Source: Nitratiruptor sp. YY08-10
GTDB lineage: Bacteria > Campylobacterota > Campylobacteria > Campylobacterales > Nitratiruptoraceae
Length of the DNA stretch: 64,000 nucleotides
Assembly (NCBI RefSeq): GCF_016629565.1
Contig: NZ_AP023057.1
Coordinates: 62,001 to 126,000 of the forward strand
Direction of reading: 5' to 3'
Shown piece after piece: positions 53,940 through 63,735 of the stretch. A program made the translations under genes and the position numbers. Every line of letters starts with the position of its first letter. Within the stretch, counting starts at the first letter, position 1. The notes beneath the pieces are model-generated. The model saw only the letters and a program-made list of their open reading frames with translations, did no database searches and was not told where the DNA came from.

Positions 53940-54393
53940 AGGACCCCTTTTTTTGACAAATTATAACTTTTTTTGGATTATGTTCTGAAGAAGGTATAGG
54001 AATTTGTAGATAGTTCCTGTTTTTTTTATCCTGCAAAAGATCATCCAATGAAATCTTCAAAGGAAAGGATGTGATCATTTTTGCATCATCCAAAAATATC
54101 ACTACCCATGTATCTTTTACAAAAAAGATTTTATCTCTCATATTGGGGTTTCGCCCTTTGAGGTAGTAGATGACATTGGGTCTGCAAAGGGTTTGAATCG
54201 TTTTTTGGAAGTAGTCTCGGCGGTTGGCAATATCACCTCTTTTGAGTCTTTTTTTGAGGTGTTTTAAAAAATCTTTCTGGCTGACCCAGAGGCGTACAAA
54301 ACTGTTTTGGTTGATTTTTTTCATCGATTGTATGATCTTTTTATCAATCTCGTCAAAACGGCGATATATCCGAAGGTAGTTTTTTATCTGCAT
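53917..54393 (-). CDS. Conserved-looking protein of unknown function
   Basis: A 158-residue basic protein without signal peptide or membrane segment, beginning [20 protein letters not shown], with [20 protein letters not shown] and [19 protein letters not shown] in the middle. The C-terminal half looks beta-rich (barrel-like), which suggests a nuclease-toxin-like or phage-like fold, but I recognise no family. The start overlaps the methyltransferase gene end and the last codons overlap purT. Confidence 0.55.
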   Translation of the reverse strand: MQIKNYLRIYRRFDEIDKKIIQSMKKINQNSFVRLWVSQKDFLKHLKKRLKRGDIANRRDYFQKTIQTLCRPNVIYYLKGRNPNMRDKIFFVKDTWVVIFLDDAKMITSFPLKISLDDLLQDKKNRNYLQIPIPSSEHNPKKVIICQKKGSYAVSSST

Positions 54394-55037
54394 CTTTTTG
54401 CCTTCAAAAGCCGCACATATCCTTGAAAATAAAAATGCTCTTGAAAATCACAAAATCCAAAATTTTCAAGCATCTTTTTTGTATCTCTTTTGATAAAATC
54501 TTCGGCTAAAGGGCACTCCACTTTTCGTATAGCAAATCGAACATACCAAGGAGCTTTGTCCACATTAAAATTTGCATAGTCCAAGATTGCGAAGGTTCCT
54601 TGCGGCTTTAATGCATTATAGGCATTTTGAATAATAATATCTCTTTTTTCCTGGATAAATCCGTGGAGTACGAAAGAGATAAAAACCATATCGAACCGGT
54701 TGCGATAGGGAAGCGGTTCGTCGATACGCAAATTTTCAAGTTGAATATTGGGATAGGAGGCGGTTCTCTTTTGAAACTGCTCTTGCATCTCTTTGCCAAT
54801 CTCTAATCCGACAATTTTTCCATTTTTGCATATATACTCGCTCATCAAAAGAGCATTTCTGCCAGTGCCTGACCCCATATCGAGAATCTTTTGTCCAGGT
54901 TTCAGCCCAAGATCTTTGATCACGTTTCGTATGAAAAAGGGATAGTATCCCAAAGTGATCAGATCCATAAGTCTGTCATAATATTTTGCCTCAAACCCTT
55001 TGACCTCGACTTTGCTCATCTCTTGGGTAAGATTCAT
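54384..55037 (-). CDS. Class I SAM-dependent methyltransferase
   Basis: A 217-residue methyltransferase from the ATG at 55037, which overlaps the preceding stop (ATGA); the frame opens 16 codons upstream. The SAM motif I is KILDMGSGTGRNALLMSEYI, followed by GKIVGLEIGKEM and MVFISFVLHGFIQEKRD; the N-terminal FEAKYYDRLMDLITLGYYPF resembles UbiE/COQ5-type enzymes. Substrate unknown. It is translationally coupled to a second methyltransferase. Confidence 0.8.
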   Translation of the reverse strand: MNLTQEMSKVEVKGFEAKYYDRLMDLITLGYYPFFIRNVIKDLGLKPGQKILDMGSGTGRNALLMSEYICKNGKIVGLEIGKEMQEQFQKRTASYPNIQLENLRIDEPLPYRNRFDMVFISFVLHGFIQEKRDIIIQNAYNALKPQGTFAILDYANFNVDKAPWYVRFAIRKVECPLAEDFIKRDTKKMLENFGFCDFQEHFYFQGYVRLLKAKRCR

Positions 55038-55669
55038 CACTTTTTCCTTGCTAAAAGAGCTAAAAACGCTCCGCCCTTTTTGCATCCATCATATATCTCG
55101 TAGCTCAAATGATCCAAATCGGATCCAAAAAGCGCTTCTGCACATTTTTCCAAAACAAATCCATGTTTTTTGAGGAGTCTGAAAATCTCTTTTTTGCTAA
55201 AAAATGTTGCTTCTTTGTAAAAACGGCTTTTATCTTTGTTCTTTTCATACATTGTACCAAGTTCTGAATCGCGATCGACGAAAGCAATGAGGAGATAGCC
55301 ATTGTCGGTGAGGATGCGTTTGGCTTCTTGCAGGGTCTTGTCGATATCATCCACAAAGCAGATTGTTGTCACCATCAAAACAAAATCGAAAGATTTATCT
55401 TCAAATGGAAGATGCTCTGCGTATGCTTCGATAACTTCAACTCCTCTTTGTTTTGCGATTTGGGCCATCTTTTTTGAGGGCTCAACTCCTTTTTTGATGC
55501 CAAGAGGAGCTGCGAAGCGACCGGTGCCAACACCGATTTCGATTCCTTTTTGAAAAGAGGGCAGAATCTTTTTGATGGCTTTCAACTCTGTTTGATAAAT
55601 CGTATCGTGTTCATCAAACCATCTGTCGTAATAGTTGAAATTTTGATCAAAAAGCTGCTCTTTTGGCAT
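55037..55669 (-). CDS. Class I SAM-dependent methyltransferase
   Basis: A 210-residue methyltransferase beginning MPKEQLFDQNFNYYDRWFDE with AAAAGGAGCC upstream. Motif I is GIEIGVGTGRFAAPLGIKKG, motif II FDFVLMVTTICFVDDID and a later ILTDNGYLLIAFVDRDSELG. It belongs to the 11-type (Methyltransf_11) group. The frame extends upstream to 56062, but that part is antisense to the cytochrome gene and has no coding sign. First gene of a short two-methyltransferase run. Confidence 0.85.
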   Translation of the reverse strand: MPKEQLFDQNFNYYDRWFDEHDTIYQTELKAIKKILPSFQKGIEIGVGTGRFAAPLGIKKGVEPSKKMAQIAKQRGVEVIEAYAEHLPFEDKSFDFVLMVTTICFVDDIDKTLQEAKRILTDNGYLLIAFVDRDSELGTMYEKNKDKSRFYKEATFFSKKEIFRLLKKHGFVLEKCAEALFGSDLDHLSYEIYDGCKKGGAFLALLARKK

Positions 55670-55747
55670 TTTGGCTCCTTTTCTATGAATATTATACGAT
55701 TTTAAGTTCAAAGTAGGGATAATAGAAAAAACATATAAGGAATTTTT

Positions 55748-58093
55748 ATGAAAAAACTCTTGATCATCTCTCTTTTTAGCTTGGTTATATGGGCAAACAA
55801 CTGTCTGGAATGTCATACAGGAATAGAAAATATCCGTGATCCTCACAGTGGCATGGCAAAGGCGATTGCCAAAAAGGCAAAAGAAGCGGGTTTTGCCGAC
55901 AACAGCTGTATCGTCTGCCATGGAGGCAATCCAAAAGCTACGACCAAAGAGAAAGCTCACAGTGGTACAATTGCGTACTTTTTGAAGCATGAGGGTCCAA
56001 AAGAGTTCTATCCAGATCCCGGAAGCGCATGGATCAATAAAAACACTTGTGGAATGTGTCACAAAGAGCAGGTCAGTGCACAGATGAATAATTTAATGAA
56101 TACAGAACAGGGAAAGATTCAAGGAGCATTGTGGGGATTTGGATGGAATATACGAGAGCATAAATACGCAAACTACAATCTTACAAATCTACATAAAAGA
56201 ATAGGCACAAAAACGTATCAAAACTATATGAAGCAAATTTCTCAAAAAGAGCCGCAAGTTTTTGTAAAAAAGACGATTGAGTTGCCTCCGGCACCTACTG
56301 CCGATGAAGTTGCAAAAGATCCGAAACTGGCGGCCATAACGTACCTGAGGCAAGAGTGTTTGCGATGCCATACGGCAAGCAAAGGTAGAAGCAGAAGAGG
56401 TGATTTTAGAGGAATGGGGTGCAGCAGCTGCCATATTCCATATTCAAACGATGGATTTTACGAAGGAGGTGATCGGGCGATACCAAAAAATGAGCCTGGG
56501 CATCTATTGACGCATCAGATTCAAGCAAGCCGAGAAGCGAAAGTACATATCCATGGCATTACCTATAGCGGTATTCCAGTTGAGACATGTACGACCTGTC
56601 ACAATAGAGGTAAGCGAATAGGGGTGAGCTATCAAGGGCTCATGGAGACAGCCTACAATCCAACCTTTGATGAACATGGCAATCCTCAGCCAAAACTCCA
56701 TACAAAGCACTATTTGCATATGAGTGAGGATGTGCATTATAAAAAGGGGATGTTGTGCCAAGATTGTCATACCAGTATCGATTTACATGGAGACGGAGCG
56801 ATTGCGGGATCCACACTGGGGCCTGTAGAGATCGAGTGTCAAGATTGTCACGGCACAGTCAAGCGCTATCCGTGGGAATTGCCTTTGGGGTATTCGGATG
56901 AGTTTGGACGAAAACTTTCCAGTAAACCAAGAGGGGTGACAAAAACTTTGGCTGAATATCTGAAAAAAGGGACACTATACGCTCCAAAAGATGGATATCT
57001 ACTCAGTGCCAGGGGCAATCCTTTGCCAAATGTTGTTAAAAGTGGTGATGAGGTGATTGTCCATCTTGCAAGCGGAAAAGATTTGAAATTAATGCCTCTT
57101 AAAAAGTTAGCAAAAGAGCATAAACTCTCTCAAGCGGGTGAAGTCGCCATGGGACAGATCGGCAAACACCTTGAGAAGATGGAGTGCTATGCCTGTCACG
57201 ATACCTGGGCACCGCAGTGTTATGGATGTCATGTGAAAGTTGACTATAGCAAAGGTAAAAAGCATGTAGATTGGTTGGCTGTAGCACATGACCATGATAT
57301 CCACGGGAGCGATGCAGCCAAACGAAAAATGCTCAAAGAGCATTTGATCGATGGGCAGGTAACGGAGACGAGAAGCTATCTTCGATGGGAAAATCCGATT
57401 TTGGTACAAAATGGTGAGGGACGCATCGCCCCTGCGATTCCGGGATGCCAGACCACAGTGACAGTTATAGGGAAAGATGGCAAAGCGGTAGTGCAAAACC
57501 ATATCTTTACCGGAACCGATAACAGCAAGGATGTATTGGCTATCGACATGGCACCGGTGCATTCACATACGGTGCAAAAAGAGGCAAGAAGTTGTGAAAG
57601 CTGTCATAACAATCCCAAATCGATGGGGTATGGTATTGGAGGTGGCAAACTTGTAGCAAGTCCGGGTGATACACTTATTATCGATCTGATGACAGCCGAT
57701 GGGAAAGTGATACCAAAAAAGGTGACCATCCAAAAACCAAAAGTCGAAGGACTGAGCTTCGATTGGAGTCGTATCATCGATGAAAATGCAACGCAGCTTG
57801 TAACGGTTGGACACCATTGGACGCTTTCGCGCGCACTCAATCATGAAGAGCTCGAAAAACTTGATCGAAGAGGTGTGTGTATGAGCTGTCATACAATGAT
57901 ACCGAATAAGGATTTGGCAGTGAGTTTGATGGTGCATGTGGCGCAGATGGCAAATGTCAAGATTAATAACTCGATGCATAAAACTATCTTGCATAAAAGT
58001 CTGCTGCTTAGTGCATGGGTACAGATTTTGGGAGGAGTTTTTGTTGTAATAGGAGTATTGTATTGGATTATCCGAAGGAAAAGAAGGGTATGA
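55748..58093 (+). CDS. Membrane-anchored multiheme cytochrome c (12 heme motifs)
   Basis: A 781-residue periplasmic electron carrier with a signal peptide (MKKLLIISLFSLVIWANN) and a C-terminal anchor (ILGGVFVVIGVLYWIIRRKR). I count twelve CxxCH heme sites: CLECH, CIVCH, CGMCH, CLRCH, CSSCH, CTTCH, CQDCH twice, CYACH, CYGCH, CESCH and CMSCH. No CxxCK or longer-spaced unusual site was seen. Between the tenth and eleventh sites lies a heme-free stretch of about 115 residues. I cannot assign it to a named reductase (not NrfA, HAO or MccA by motif). It stands alone, so its quinone or reductase partner is elsewhere. Confidence 0.9.
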   Translation: MKKLLIISLFSLVIWANNCLECHTGIENIRDPHSGMAKAIAKKAKEAGFADNSCIVCHGGNPKATTKEKAHSGTIAYFLKHEGPKEFYPDPGSAWINKNTCGMCHKEQVSAQMNNLMNTEQGKIQGALWGFGWNIREHKYANYNLTNLHKRIGTKTYQNYMKQISQKEPQVFVKKTIELPPAPTADEVAKDPKLAAITYLRQECLRCHTASKGRSRRGDFRGMGCSSCHIPYSNDGFYEGGDRAIPKNEPGHLLTHQIQASREAKVHIHGITYSGIPVETCTTCHNRGKRIGVSYQGLMETAYNPTFDEHGNPQPKLHTKHYLHMSEDVHYKKGMLCQDCHTSIDLHGDGAIAGSTLGPVEIECQDCHGTVKRYPWELPLGYSDEFGRKLSSKPRGVTKTLAEYLKKGTLYAPKDGYLLSARGNPLPNVVKSGDEVIVHLASGKDLKLMPLKKLAKEHKLSQAGEVAMGQIGKHLEKMECYACHDTWAPQCYGCHVKVDYSKGKKHVDWLAVAHDHDIHGSDAAKRKMLKEHLIDGQVTETRSYLRWENPILVQNGEGRIAPAIPGCQTTVTVIGKDGKAVVQNHIFTGTDNSKDVLAIDMAPVHSHTVQKEARSCESCHNNPKSMGYGIGGGKLVASPGDTLIIDLMTADGKVIPKKVTIQKPKVEGLSFDWSRIIDENATQLVTVGHHWTLSRALNHEELEKLDRRGVCMSCHTMIPNKDLAVSLMVHVAQMANVKINNSMHKTILHKSLLLSAWVQILGGVFVVIGVLYWIIRRKRRV

Positions 58094-58190
58094 GCTGACA
58101 ATTCAAATTACAACCCACGAACAGTGTACCTTGGCTGCAGTATATAGAGTCTTGGTTTGATAAACGATAATGTGTTTTTTGCTGGATAAT

Positions 58191-58224
58191 GCAATTCAAT
58201 TATATTTTCGGCTTGTTGAATTGC
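58191..58224 (+). terminator. Hairpin in the spacer before the GGDEF sensor
   Basis: GCAATTCAA pairs perfectly with TTGAATTGC across a 16-base loop. It lies about 100 bases beyond the cytochrome stop; a run of A's follows on this strand, so the T-tract would serve the opposite strand. A weak terminator or structured leader. The rest of the 58094-58321 spacer shows nothing I can name. Confidence 0.4.
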
Positions 58225-58321
58225 AAAAATAGAAGAAAAAAGCAGGTGAGTGATTTATCTTTAAGAAACTTTTGTAGATTTTTTCTTTATACTGGTTATA
58301 GATAGCTTGAAAAGATATATT

Positions 58322-60190
58322 ATGAGCCGAAATACTATACAATGGAAAATTTTCTCCCTTCTTCTCATTTTTGCAGTCGTTATCATGCTGCTTTTTGTTT
58401 TTATCGAAAATAGATCCCTTATAAAAAATGTACAGACGGCTGCTTTGGAGAATGCGATTCAAAAAGCAAATGAACGAGAAAAGGTATTTCATGCTTTTTT
58501 GGATCAACAAGCAGATCTGTTAAAGGCGCTTAGTCAATCTCATATTCTCATGAACACGCTCAGCAAAAAAAGGATCGATCCAAAACTTGAGGATCTTTTT
58601 GTAACAATAATGCGGGCTAATCCTCAAATATTTCTTATAAAGCTGACGATTCCAACGTCTGGTGTTGTCATTGGAGTTAAAAAAAACACAAATCGCTATG
58701 TCTGTTTTAAACAAAAAGGTAAAAAAATTGCAAATCCATCAAACCAATTACATAAAAAGGTTATTTTTTCCTCAATTTTTGTAAAAAAAGATGAAACAAA
58801 TACAACGGTACCTTTTATTACAGCTTCGCTACCACTGTATAGGAAAGGAGTGCTTAAAGGATTATTGAGTGCGGATATCTCAATACAGTCTTTTTTGAAA
58901 CGACTGCTTGATATGCCGCTGTATGACATTGTGCTATTTGATAAAGAAGGCTATCCACTTTTTCATTATAACTCTAAATATAACTGGGCACGATACAACA
59001 ACATAGCCTACACGCTTTTTACCCAATATCCTGATGATTATGAGAATATCATACATCATAAGATATATACAACCGACAGTTTTGTGACCGCTCGGCTTGA
59101 TACCGACCTGAACGACTCCTTGTACATGTTGTTCAAACTCAAAAGAAGTTATTTAACGAAGCAGGAAAAACTGTTTGCCAAACAGATTTTGATTGTCTTG
59201 ATTTTCGTTTTTGTTCTGACTATTGTGATTGCTTGGCTTCTGGCCAGAATTTTTCATACACATTTTGCTTCCTTGGAACAGATTGAAGCCTTGCATAAAA
59301 AACAAACGAAGATCAATAAACAACTTGCAATGCAGAAAAAGGAATTTCAGGCACTTTTTGAATTTGCGCAAGCCGGGTTTGCTATTATCGATATGTATAC
59401 GAAAGATATTCTGCAGGTCAATAAAAAAATGACGGAGATATTGGGTTATGCAAAAAAAGAGATGCTTGGGAAAAAATATACCGATTTTGTGGCTTCCAGA
59501 TTCCAAGAGCGTATGAAAGCGATATTAAGAAAAGTAATTGAACAAGAAAAGATAGAAAATTTCATTGCCGAGTTTATCGCTAAAAATGGGCGGGTTAAAA
59601 TTCTCAAAAGTTCCATTATCTTTTTACCGAATCAAGAAAAGTTTTTGATTACCTCTGAGGATTATACTGCTGTATATTTGCGGGAGCAAAATTTAATTAA
59701 AGCTGCACAGACAGATGCATTGACGGGTTTGCCGAACCGGAATGCATATCAGATGAAACTGGAAGAGCTCATGAGTCTTTTTGAGCGATATCAAACCGTG
59801 TTTTCGATACTTTGTATCGATATAGATCATTTTAAAAAAATCAACGATACCTATGGACATAAAGAAGGGGACAAAGTTTTACAAGAAGTTGCAAAAATTA
59901 TGCGAAACACGCTCAGAGTTTCTGATATAGTTTTTCGAATCGGCGGCGAGGAGTTTGTGGCGTTGCTCCCTGAAACTGATCTTGCTGCAGCGAAGCAGGT
60001 GGCCCACAAACTGCGAACAATGATTGAAGATCAGATGAAACTTGCTCAATACAATGTAACAGTCAGTATAGGTGTGACCCAGGTAGAGTCCAAAGATACA
60101 TATGATTCTATATTTATACGGTGTGACAAGTGTCTGTATCGTGCCAAGGAAAATGGCCGAAACATGGTAGTATCCAGTGAAGATCTGTAA
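58322..60190 (+). CDS. Membrane sensor diguanylate cyclase (periplasmic sensor, PAS, GGDEF)
   Basis: A protein of about 622 residues with an N-terminal transmembrane helix (WKIFSLLLIFAVVIMLLFVF), a periplasmic sensor region of about 240 residues (dCACHE-like), a second helix (QILIVLIFVFVLTIVIAWLL), a PAS domain (AQAGFAIIDMYTKDILQVNK) and a C-terminal GGDEF. The cyclase site is intact, FRIGGEEFVALLP, and RVSD five residues before it is a typical inhibitory I-site. So it makes c-di-GMP under feedback control. I use the ATG at 58322, not the TTG at 58307. Confidence 0.9.
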   Translation: MSRNTIQWKIFSLLLIFAVVIMLLFVFIENRSLIKNVQTAALENAIQKANEREKVFHAFLDQQADLLKALSQSHILMNTLSKKRIDPKLEDLFVTIMRANPQIFLIKLTIPTSGVVIGVKKNTNRYVCFKQKGKKIANPSNQLHKKVIFSSIFVKKDETNTTVPFITASLPLYRKGVLKGLLSADISIQSFLKRLLDMPLYDIVLFDKEGYPLFHYNSKYNWARYNNIAYTLFTQYPDDYENIIHHKIYTTDSFVTARLDTDLNDSLYMLFKLKRSYLTKQEKLFAKQILIVLIFVFVLTIVIAWLLARIFHTHFASLEQIEALHKKQTKINKQLAMQKKEFQALFEFAQAGFAIIDMYTKDILQVNKKMTEILGYAKKEMLGKKYTDFVASRFQERMKAILRKVIEQEKIENFIAEFIAKNGRVKILKSSIIFLPNQEKFLITSEDYTAVYLREQNLIKAAQTDALTGLPNRNAYQMKLEELMSLFERYQTVFSILCIDIDHFKKINDTYGHKEGDKVLQEVAKIMRNTLRVSDIVFRIGGEEFVALLPETDLAAAKQVAHKLRTMIEDQMKLAQYNVTVSIGVTQVESKDTYDSIFIRCDKCLYRAKENGRNMVVSSEDL

Positions 60191-60284
60191 TATTTTGTGC
60201 AAATATAGTTATCTGTTTTTATCTTTTTTTATCTTGCGCTACAAAAGCTGTTACAATCACACAAGTACAGAAAAAAGGTAAGTA

Positions 60285-63200
60285 ATGCTGAGATTCGCTG
60301 TCTGTCCTCACGATACCGAGTTACAATCAGCAAAAGAGTGTTGGAAAAAAATAAGCAAAAAATTGGCATCTATACTTCATCAAACAGTAGAATTGGTAAC
60401 TTTTGAAAACTACATTGAAGAGCGGCAGCGTATCAAAAAAGAGCGATTTGATATCTATTATGCCAATCCAATCATAGCCTATAAACTCTATAAGCAAGGA
60501 TATCGACCTATAGGAAAACGAAATGAGGAGCAAGATTGTTTTGTCATCATAGGCGATAAAGGTGGCAAAACAGATGATGAAGTTCTTTTGGTTTTGGTCT
60601 ATTTAGAGACTCATATTTTGCCGATTCTCCATTTTGAAGAGGTGGATCTCCTTAGAGCAAAAGTTGTGTATGTTCATTCACAGCGGGAGATTTACGAAAA
60701 AGTGAGACGAGGTGAGGCCGATTTTGGGATTATTTATCAAGATATATACGATTCCATTGAAGATAAAGAGAAGATTCCGGTTTATCGCTATTTTCCTACG
60801 ACATTTTCACACTTTTTTATGGCTTTGGAGGAAGTTGCTGATATAGCAGGTGATGCATTGGAGCAGATTGAAGAGTTGGGTTTTCAGAAGGTATCCGATC
60901 AAGAGTTTCTTGAAAGCTATCGTTCCACATTTCCGATAAAACCTCTATTGCGCATTAGAGAGCTGTTCGATCTTTCCAAAGCGATTTACAACATCCCATT
61001 TATCGGCGTTATTGTCTACCAAGAATATATTATCTATGCAAACCGCTATATCCAAAATCTTTTGGGATACACCCTTGAAGAACTTCAAAATAGCAGTGTA
61101 TCCGATTTTGTAGCAGATAAGTATAAAGATGCCATAGAAAATGCTATTCAAAAGCGCCTGAGAGGGGAACAATTTGTACAGAACTATTTTGATCTGAAAA
61201 TTCGGACCAAATCAGGTTCTTTTCGATATGCCATCTCTTTTTCGAACACAATAACTTATCAAGACGAATTTTCAGGAATCGTTTTTTTAATCGACGTTAC
61301 AAGAGAAGTTCGTTATCAGCGATTGTACAAAGCTTTGAGAAACATTAATAGGGCAATTACAAGTTTAATGAGTGAGGGGGAACTGTTTGAAACCATTTGT
61401 CAAACGGTCACTCATGAATTGGATATTGCATTGGCATGGATTGCTGTTCCTGATAAAAAGAGCAAGATTTTTAAAAGAAAATATGCATGCGGGAATATCT
61501 CCTATCTTGAGGAGATCCAGATCACTTTTGATGAAAAAGTTCCATTAAGTAAAGGACCAACAGGGACTGCTTTTAAAGATGGAACGATACATATCAATGA
61601 GAACACATTGCAAAATCAGGCAATGAAGCCGTGGCGTGAATCCATGTTGCGATACGATTTTTACTCTTCAGCTGCCATTCCTATCAAAAAATCGGGTGAA
61701 GTGGTGGCTGTACTGAATCTTTATGCGACACAGCCATATTTTTTCAGTGAAGAGAATAAAACATTACTGGAAGAACTTGAACATGATCTTGGATTTGCTT
61801 TAGAAAAAATAGAACATATCCAACAAAGCTATATGCTAAGAAACGCTCTTGAAAAATCGGATGAGTGGGTTCTTGTAACAGATGAAAAAGGAAAGATCAT
61901 CTATGTCAACGAGTTTGTTGTGAAAGTGTCTGGATACACAAAAGAGGAGATTTTGGGTAAAAAACCCAGTATATTCAACTCTGGGTACCAGTCGGCAAAT
62001 TTTTATAAGCAACTATGGTCTTGTATTGCTGCTGGGAAAGAGTTTAAAGCCATTTTTGTCAATCGGGCAAAAGGAGGAAAACTTTTTTATCTTGATCAAA
62101 AAATAGTACCTATCCTACTTCCTGGTGCATTGAAGCGTTTTATTGCTCTTGGGCGGGATGTAACAAAAGAGAAAGAGCTTTCGAGGGAGCTTGAGCATAT
62201 ACGGTACCATGATGTCATTACAGACCTCTATAATTTTAATGGATTCAAATTCAAAGTAGAAGAGCTTCTAGAACAGACTGAGCAAGATGAATATGGTGCT
62301 TTAGCGGTTATCGATATCGATAGGTTTTCCTATTTCAATAAGATTTATGGTGTTAGTAGAGTTGATGAGATTCTAAGACGAATAGCAACCATGTTGCTTG
62401 TCCATTTCGGCAAAGATACAATCATTGCAAAAACCGGAGGAGACGAGTTTAGCCTTTTTTTCTCAAATATTCATCAAGAAAAACAGCTTTTCGTCATTAA
62501 ATTTGAATTGGAAACTATATTTAGACAGTCGTTTCGGATAGAAGAGAATGTAATCAAACTTGCTGTTCACGGAGGGATAGCTCTATATCCGAGTGATGCA
62601 AAAAGTTTTTCCGAACTGTATGAAAATGCTTTTTTGGCATTAAAAAAAGCAAAACTGGAGCATCAAAATATTCTCTTTTTCAATCCAGATATTGAAAAAG
62701 GAGTTCGTTACTCCCTTCAAGTGCAACAGCTTTTGGCTCAAGCCATAGAAAACAAAGAGTTTCTTTTCCATTATCAGCCCTATTTTGAAGCGAAGACACA
62801 AAAATTGGCAGGATTTGAGGCACTTATTCGGATTAAGGATGCACAAGGCAATATCCATTATCCAAACGATTTTGTAGACTATCTTGAAGAGTCCTCTTAT
62901 CTCAAAGAGTTTGAGTCCTGGGCATTGCAGGAAGTGGCGGAAAAAATCAATCAATGGAATCTCCCCATCAGCATCAATATCTCGGCAAGAACGTTTCAAA
63001 ATCCTGATTTTCCTATCAAAGTAAAACAGTATACAAAAATGCTGAAAAAGCCGTTGAAAGTAGAGATAACAGAGCGGCTTTTTATGAAAGATATTCGATT
63101 TACCAAAAAGTTGATTGAATCATTGAAAATGTCCGAGACAGTAGAGATTTGCGTGGATGATTTTGGAACCGGCTATTCATCTTTATCTTACCTCGAAGAG

Positions 63201-63449
63201 CTGGAAGTTGATGTTTTGAAGATTGATATAAGCTTTGTACGAAAAATGGTTCACAGTTTTCGGGCAAAAGCGGTTGTACAAGGGATTATTTCTATCGCCA
63301 AGGCACTTCATATGAAAACGATTGCAGAAGGGGTTGAAACGAAAGAGCAGTATGAGCTTTTACGAGATTTTGGTGTAGATTATATTCAAGGGTTCTATTT
63401 TGCAAAACCAATGCCGGAAGATGAAGTAGTTGAAAAATATTTTACATAG
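60285..63449 (+). CDS. PhnD-like / PAS / GAF / PAS / GGDEF / EAL protein
   Basis: A 1054-residue, soluble c-di-GMP protein. The first ~215 residues (MLRFAVCPHDTELQSAKECW, FDIYYANPIIAYKLYKQGYRP) match PhnD-type substrate-binding proteins but have no signal peptide, so they would act in the cytoplasm. A PAS domain follows (IPFIGVIVYQEYIIYANRY), a GAF domain (about 350-520), a second PAS (EKSDEWVLVTDEKGKIIYVN), GGDEF with AKTGGDEFSLFF near 715 and EAL with AGFEALIRIKD near 842, VDDFGTGYSSLSYLE, AEGVETKEQ and YIQGFYFAKPMP. Both catalytic domains look usable. It follows the sensor gene by 94 bases. Confidence 0.9.
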   Translation: MLRFAVCPHDTELQSAKECWKKISKKLASILHQTVELVTFENYIEERQRIKKERFDIYYANPIIAYKLYKQGYRPIGKRNEEQDCFVIIGDKGGKTDDEVLLVLVYLETHILPILHFEEVDLLRAKVVYVHSQREIYEKVRRGEADFGIIYQDIYDSIEDKEKIPVYRYFPTTFSHFFMALEEVADIAGDALEQIEELGFQKVSDQEFLESYRSTFPIKPLLRIRELFDLSKAIYNIPFIGVIVYQEYIIYANRYIQNLLGYTLEELQNSSVSDFVADKYKDAIENAIQKRLRGEQFVQNYFDLKIRTKSGSFRYAISFSNTITYQDEFSGIVFLIDVTREVRYQRLYKALRNINRAITSLMSEGELFETICQTVTHELDIALAWIAVPDKKSKIFKRKYACGNISYLEEIQITFDEKVPLSKGPTGTAFKDGTIHINENTLQNQAMKPWRESMLRYDFYSSAAIPIKKSGEVVAVLNLYATQPYFFSEENKTLLEELEHDLGFALEKIEHIQQSYMLRNALEKSDEWVLVTDEKGKIIYVNEFVVKVSGYTKEEILGKKPSIFNSGYQSANFYKQLWSCIAAGKEFKAIFVNRAKGGKLFYLDQKIVPILLPGALKRFIALGRDVTKEKELSRELEHIRYHDVITDLYNFNGFKFKVEELLEQTEQDEYGALAVIDIDRFSYFNKIYGVSRVDEILRRIATMLLVHFGKDTIIAKTGGDEFSLFFSNIHQEKQLFVIKFELETIFRQSFRIEENVIKLAVHGGIALYPSDAKSFSELYENAFLALKKAKLEHQNILFFNPDIEKGVRYSLQVQQLLAQAIENKEFLFHYQPYFEAKTQKLAGFEALIRIKDAQGNIHYPNDFVDYLEESSYLKEFESWALQEVAEKINQWNLPISINISARTFQNPDFPIKVKQYTKMLKKPLKVEITERLFMKDIRFTKKLIESLKMSETVEICVDDFGTGYSSLSYLEELEVDVLKIDISFVRKMVHSFRAKAVVQGIISIAKALHMKTIAEGVETKEQYELLRDFGVDYIQGFYFAKPMPEDEVVEKYFT

Positions 63450-63469
63450 TTTCGGCCCAGAGGCCGAAA
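63450..63469 (-). terminator. Hairpin between the c-di-GMP gene and rpsU
   Basis: TTTCGGCC pairs with GGCCGAAA around a four-base loop, starting at the stop codon of the upstream gene and two bases from the rpsU stop. No good T-tract follows in either direction, so termination efficiency is uncertain. Confidence 0.55.
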
Positions 63470-63471
63470 TA

Positions 63472-63684
63472 TCACAGACGAGATTCGTATCGTCTGAGCA
63501 TATAGAGTCGTTTGAGCATTTTTTTGCGTGCCGCAATCTTCTCTTTTTTTCGTCTTTCGGTTGGCTTTTCGTAAAATCTACGAGCACGAGCTTCCGTGAC
63601 GATCAAGTTTCTATCAACTTGCTTTTTGAAAAGGCGGTACGCTTCCTCAAACGACTGATCAGGTCTTACGAGGATGCCAGGCAT
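63472..63684 (-). CDS. rpsU: 30S ribosomal protein S21
   Basis: A 70-residue, very basic protein: [20 protein letters not shown], then [20 protein letters not shown]. It binds near the 16S 3' end and helps initiation. It starts six bases after an almost perfect complement to the anti-Shine-Dalgarno sequence. Confidence 0.95.
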   Translation of the reverse strand: MPGILVRPDQSFEEAYRLFKKQVDRNLIVTEARARRFYEKPTERRKKEKIAARKKMLKRLYMLRRYESRL

Positions 63685-63690
63685 ACTGAC

Positions 63691-63727
63691 ATCACCCCCT
63701 TTCGGTTTGAAATTGGCCGTTATTATA
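63691..63727 (-). promoter_or_regulatory. Promoter and extended ribosome site of rpsU
   Basis: On the reverse strand the -10 is TATAAT (63722-63727) and the ribosome site is AAAGGGGGTGAT (63691-63702), matching the full-length AAGGAGGTGAT with one change. The spacing to ATG is six bases. Such a long match is unusual compared with other genes in this window. Confidence 0.65.
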
Positions 63728-63735
63728 GCATAAAA

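Noticed and set aside
55670-56062. Upstream extension of the second methyltransferase (131 extra codons)
   Set aside because: It would lie opposite the cytochrome gene; the methyltransferase fold starts at the ATG at 55669 with a good ribosome site.
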